The notes under the pieces were generated by a model that saw only the letters and a list, made by a program, of their open reading frames with translations, was not told the DNA's origin and ran no database searches. The position numbers were made by a program, and so were the translations under genes. A DNA stretch of 64,000 nt, from assembly GCF_001641335.1 (NCBI RefSeq), contig NZ_LVEM01000006.1, positions 310,300 through 374,299 of the forward strand. Direction: 5' to 3'. How positions within the stretch are numbered: the first letter of the stretch is position 1; each line of letters starts with the position of its first letter. This stretch comes from Bradyrhizobium stylosanthis (lineage in GTDB: Bacteria; Pseudomonadota; Alphaproteobacteria; Rhizobiales; Xanthobacteraceae). Positions 61,218 through 64,000 of the stretch are shown here, piece by piece.

Positions 61218-62258
61218 ATGATACCGGCCATGCCGTCTGGCGCCTCGCCCCGCTCCTCCATCGACATCGACTATACCAAGCTGTCCTCGCCCAGCGTTTT
61301 CCTGGTCCGGATGCTGGTCTTCCTGGTGCTGTGCACGCTGGTGGGCGTGGTGCTCTACAAGCAGATCATCCAGGCCTTTTTCGCCAATCCGGGCCTCAAC
61401 GCCCTGATCGGGGCAGTGCTGTTCATCGGCATCGTGCTGGCCTTCCGCCAGGTCATCCGGCTCTACCCCGAGGTCTCCTGGGTCAACAATTTCCGCATCG
61501 CCGATCCCGGCCTCGCCCCGGCCCGCCACCCGAAGCTGCTGGCGCCGATGGCGATGATCCTGGGCGGCGAGCGCACCGGGCGGATGTCGATCACCCAGAC
61601 CACGATGCGGCACCTGCTCGATTCGATCGCGACGCGCCTCGATGAAGCCCGCGACATCTCCCGCTACATGACCGGTCTTCTGGTCTTCCTCGGCCTGCTC
61701 GGCACCTTCTGGGGCCTGATCGAGACGGTCGGCTCGGTCGGCAAGGTGATCGACGGGCTCAAGGTCGGGGGCGATTCCGGCGCGCTGTTCGACACGCTGA
61801 AGGAAGGCCTCGCCGCCCCGCTCGGCGGCATGGGCATCTCGTTCTCGAGCTCGCTGTTCGGCCTCGCGGGATCGCTGATCCTCGGCTTCCTCGATCTGCA
61901 ATCGAGCCAGGCGCAGAACCGCTTCTACACCGACCTCGAAGACTGGCTCGCCACCACCGTGCGCGAATATGGCCACGGCGACGTGCCCGTTGCCGCGGCC
62001 GTCGGCGGCGGCGGTGGGGTGGCCAGCGGCGAGCTTCAGGCCGCTGTCGAGCGCCTGCGCTCGGTGCTCGAGGAAGGCAGCACCGGCCGGGGCACCACGG
62101 CCGCGATGGCAAGCCTTGCCGAAGCGATCCAGGCGCTGGTCTCGCACATGCGCACCGAGCAGCAGATGATCCGCGAATGGGCCGACGGCCAGGGCGAGCA
62201 GAACCGCGAGATCCGCCGCCTGCTGGAACGGATCGCGCGCCAGCCCGAGAAGGGATGA
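61218..62258 (+). CDS. MotA/TolQ/ExbB-family proton channel protein
   Basis: 346-residue inner-membrane protein with at least four helices (about residues 25-50, 60-80, 150-175, 205-230). The channel signature is LLGTFWGLIETV with PLGGMGISFSSSLFGLAG, as in MotA, TolQ and ExbB. The C-terminal 100 residues form a coiled coil. The partner is the OmpA-domain protein encoded 162 bp downstream. The pair is widespread in alphaproteobacteria, and its mechanical job is not established. The ATG at 61218 is used; 61230 is also possible. Confidence 0.87.
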   Translation: MIPAMPSGASPRSSIDIDYTKLSSPSVFLVRMLVFLVLCTLVGVVLYKQIIQAFFANPGLNALIGAVLFIGIVLAFRQVIRLYPEVSWVNNFRIADPGLAPARHPKLLAPMAMILGGERTGRMSITQTTMRHLLDSIATRLDEARDISRYMTGLLVFLGLLGTFWGLIETVGSVGKVIDGLKVGGDSGALFDTLKEGLAAPLGGMGISFSSSLFGLAGSLILGFLDLQSSQAQNRFYTDLEDWLATTVREYGHGDVPVAAAVGGGGGVASGELQAAVERLRSVLEEGSTGRGTTAAMASLAEAIQALVSHMRTEQQMIREWADGQGEQNREIRRLLERIARQPEKG

Positions 62259-62272
62259 AGACTGGACGAAGG

Positions 62273-62405
62273 TGTCTCGTGCCCCGGACGCAGCGCAGCA
62301 CGAAGTGATGCGTTGCTGAGCCGGGGCCTAGTACCTTCCGAGCGATAATGGGTCCCGGCTCTGCGCAGCAGCGTTAGCACGCTGCAGCGCGTCCGGGACG
62401 CGGAG
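62273..62405. repeat. Intergenic palindromic repeat, family 2 copy 3
   Basis: Lies between the channel gene and its OmpA-domain partner. GTCTCGTGCCCCGGACGC faces GCGTCCGGGACGCGGAG, with CTGAGCCGGGGCC and GGGTCCCGGCTCTG as imperfect inner arms. The same core as at 32030. Confidence 0.7.
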
Positions 62406-62420
62406 AGAACGGAGATGTAA

Positions 62421-63449
62421 ATGGCTCTAGCGCGCGGCCGCCGCAGCGAAGGCGCCTTCAACTACTGGCCCGGCTTCGTCGACGCGCTGTCGACGCTGGT
62501 GCTGTCGATCGTGTTCCTGCTGTCGGTGTTCCTGGTGGTGCAGTTCTTCCTGTCGCAGGAGGTGACCGGCAAGGACAAGGCGCTGGAGCTGCTCAACGCC
62601 AAGATCGCGCAGCTCAACGAGCTGTTGTCGCTGGAGAAGCTCGGCAAGCTCTCACTCGACGACCAGGTCTCGCAATTGAAGGCGGGCCTTGCCTCGGCCG
62701 AGACCGAGCGCGACCGCATCAAGGGCCTCTATGACGGCCTCGCGGCCGCCGGCAACGACGCGCAAGGCAAGACCACCGAGCTCGGCAAGGCGCTGGATTC
62801 GGAGAAGGCGGTGTCGGCGCGGGCACTGGCGCAGATCGAAGTGCTGAACCAGCAGATCAGCGCGCTGCGCCGGCAACTGGCGGCGCTGGAGGAGGCGCTG
62901 GACGCATCCGAGAAGCGCGACAAGGAATCGCAGAACCGGATCGCCGATCTGGGCTCGCGCCTGAACGTGGCACTGGCGCAGCGCGTGCAGGAATTGTCGC
63001 GCTACCGCTCCGAATTCTTCGGCCGCCTGCGCGCCATCCTCGGCAACCGCCCCGACATCCGCATCGTCGGCGACCGCTTCGTGTTCCAGTCCGAGGTGTT
63101 CTTCGATACCGGCCAGGCGGTGCTGCTGCCCGAGGGCCGCGCCGAGCTTGACACGCTGGCGACCGCGCTGATCGAGCTCGACAAGAAAATCCCGAGCGAC
63201 ATTCCCTGGGTGCTGCGCGTCGACGGCCACACCGACGTGCGGCCGGTGAGCGGCGCGAACTTCAAGTCGAACTGGGACCTGTCCGCGGCACGCTCGATCT
63301 CGGTGGTGCAATATCTGATCTCGCTCGGCGTGCCCGCCCAGCGCCTGGTCGCCGCCGGCTTCGGCGAATTCCAGCCGCTCGACACCGGCAACACGGAAGA
63401 GGCCTTCAGGCGCAACCGCCGCATCGAGCTGAAGCTGACGGAGCGGTAG
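62421..63449 (+). CDS. MotB/OmpA-like peptidoglycan-binding partner protein
   Basis: 342 residues. A single N-terminal helix YWPGFVDALSTLVLSIVFLL carries an Asp (FVDAL) placed like the proton-binding Asp of MotB. A long coiled coil (about residues 50-190) leads to a C-terminal OmpA domain with VDGHTDVRPVSG, NWDLSAARSISVV and RRNRRIELKLTER, which binds peptidoglycan. GGAG lies about 7 nt before the ATG. With the MotA-like protein it should form a proton-driven device spanning to the cell wall. It is not beside flagellar or tol genes. Confidence 0.9.
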   Translation: MALARGRRSEGAFNYWPGFVDALSTLVLSIVFLLSVFLVVQFFLSQEVTGKDKALELLNAKIAQLNELLSLEKLGKLSLDDQVSQLKAGLASAETERDRIKGLYDGLAAAGNDAQGKTTELGKALDSEKAVSARALAQIEVLNQQISALRRQLAALEEALDASEKRDKESQNRIADLGSRLNVALAQRVQELSRYRSEFFGRLRAILGNRPDIRIVGDRFVFQSEVFFDTGQAVLLPEGRAELDTLATALIELDKKIPSDIPWVLRVDGHTDVRPVSGANFKSNWDLSAARSISVVQYLISLGVPAQRLVAAGFGEFQPLDTGNTEEAFRRNRRIELKLTER

Positions 63450-63895
63450 TGAGCGCGATCCACCTCCGCCCCTACCGCGTCGAGGACGAAGCCGCCTCCA
63501 TCGACCTCTGGCATCGCACCTGGCAGCAGGCCTATCCGCAGATCGACTTTGCCGCGCGGCTGGATTGGTGGCGCGAGCGCTGGCGCAAGGATCTGGTGCC
63601 GAAGGCCCAGATCGTGGTGTCCGAGCAGGACGGCGCGCTGACCGGCTTCGTCACCATCGACGGCGAGGGCTATCTCGACCAGCTCGTGGTCGATCCCGCG
63701 CATTGGGGCTCGGACGCGGCCAGGCTGCTGGTGGACGAGGCCAAGCGGCTGTCGCCATCAGGCGTCACGCTGCTCGTCAACAAGGACAATTCCCGCGCCA
63801 TCCGCTTCTACGAGCGCAACGGCTTCGCCCATGCCGGCGACGATGTGAATCCGACCTCGGGCCGGCCGGTGCTGAAGATGATCTGGCGGGCGTGA
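63449..63895 (+). CDS. GNAT-family N-acetyltransferase
   Basis: 148-residue acetyl-CoA-dependent acetyltransferase. The acetyl-CoA motif A is in YLDQLVVDPAHWGSDAARLL, followed by the VTLLVNKDNSRAIRFYERNGF motif B. It starts with GTG, sharing one base with the stop of the OmpA-domain gene (TAGTG), so it is translationally coupled. The acceptor is unknown. Role with the upstream pair may only be shared transcription. Confidence 0.88.
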   Translation: MSAIHLRPYRVEDEAASIDLWHRTWQQAYPQIDFAARLDWWRERWRKDLVPKAQIVVSEQDGALTGFVTIDGEGYLDQLVVDPAHWGSDAARLLVDEAKRLSPSGVTLLVNKDNSRAIRFYERNGFAHAGDDVNPTSGRPVLKMIWRA

Positions 63896-63968
63896 CGCCT
63901 GTCACTTAGGGATCCCGCAGCGCCCGTTATTCGTTGTGTCAGCGATGGCACGCGGATGGAGAGGATCA

Positions 63969-64000
63969 ATGAAGCTGAGCGAGCTGACCAAGGGGTCTTC
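63969..64000 (+). CDS. Start of an unidentified gene (cut by window edge)
   Basis: An ATG preceded by GGAGAGGATCA opens a frame MKLSELTKGS that runs to the window end. The ribosome binding site is good, but only ten codons are visible, so neither family nor reality of the gene can be confirmed. Confidence 0.45.
   Translation, partial: MKLSELTKGS

Noticed and set aside
61218..63449. Zorya-like defence system (ZorA/ZorB) from the channel and OmpA pair
   Set aside because: The two-gene layout resembles ZorAB, but no ZorC, ZorD or ZorE helicase/nuclease follows; the next gene is an acetyltransferase.

Overview
The window reads as about 64 kb of chromosome from a high-GC alphaproteobacterium, most likely Bradyrhizobium or a close relative. 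Signs are the uniformly GC-rich third codon positions, the zapA / 6S RNA / 5-FCL order, the yebC-ruvC-ruvA-ruvB run, paired class II and class I aldolases behind tkt-gap-pgk, and many intergenic palindromic repeats with cores such as ATGGGCCCCGG. This assignment comes from gene content and recalled family sequences, not from a database search. No rRNA, tRNA, CRISPR array, insertion sequence or prophage was seen.

Layout. 1-3.1 kb (minus): a truncated Sir2 deacylase, an SDR oxidoreductase and a RutG-type pyrimidine/purine permease. 3.2-4.6 kb (plus): the C4-dicarboxylate carrier dctA. 4.8-6.4 kb (minus): an ABC-F ATPase. 6.5-26.5 kb: a large catabolic island of two minus-strand operons, each with a divergent LysR gene at its upstream end. 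Operon A (14.7 to 6.6 kb) encodes a PotD/A/B/C-like ABC importer, an opine-oxidase-like flavoenzyme set (FAD beta, 2Fe-2S gamma, FAD/2Fe-2S alpha, second FAD beta) and a RidA imine deaminase. Operon B (24.7 to 15.9 kb) encodes an N-carbamoyl-D-amino-acid hydrolase, an amino-acid ABC importer with two binding proteins, a PuuE/imidase-like deacetylase-fold hydrolase, a hydantoin-racemase-like protein, a Tat-exported peptide-type binding protein and an AtzB/TrzA-like amidohydrolase. My inference is that the island imports cyclic ureides, imides or N-carbamoyl amino acids, frees and racemises the amino acid, oxidises it to an imine and hydrolyses the imine with RidA. This pathway is the best candidate here for something undescribed.

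26.5-33 kb: DUF1348 protein, YbgC thioesterase, Tat metallophosphoesterase, an internally duplicated unknown protein, ruvB-ruvA-ruvC and yebC, a resolvasome cluster whose usual tol-pal neighbour is absent. 33.1-36.4 kb (plus): two tandem soluble methyl-accepting proteins with the signalling domain at the N-terminus and a shared C-terminal domain. 36.4-37.2 kb is repeat-rich and gene-free. 37.2-41.2 kb (plus): a periplasmic molybdenum hydroxylase (2Fe-2S subunit, Tat-exported Mo subunit, triheme cytochrome c). 41.5-44.1 kb (minus): YmdB phosphodiesterase, 5-FCL, 6S RNA, ZapA and a DUF4164-like coiled coil. 44.4-54.0 kb (plus): tkt, gap, pgk, class II fba, class I fba, a ThiE-like protein, a Sel1-repeat protein and an inositol monophosphatase. 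54.1-59.7 kb (minus): an isolated AAA ATPase of different base composition and an RND pump with its lipoprotein adaptor. 59.9-61.0 kb (minus): a CFA-synthase-like methyltransferase. 61.2-64 kb (plus): a MotA/TolQ-like channel, its MotB/OmpA-like partner, a GNAT acetyltransferase and the first codons of another gene.

The long open frames antisense to these genes are GC-skew shadows and are left out. Starts were moved where ribosome binding sites, signal peptides or neighbour overlaps argued for it.
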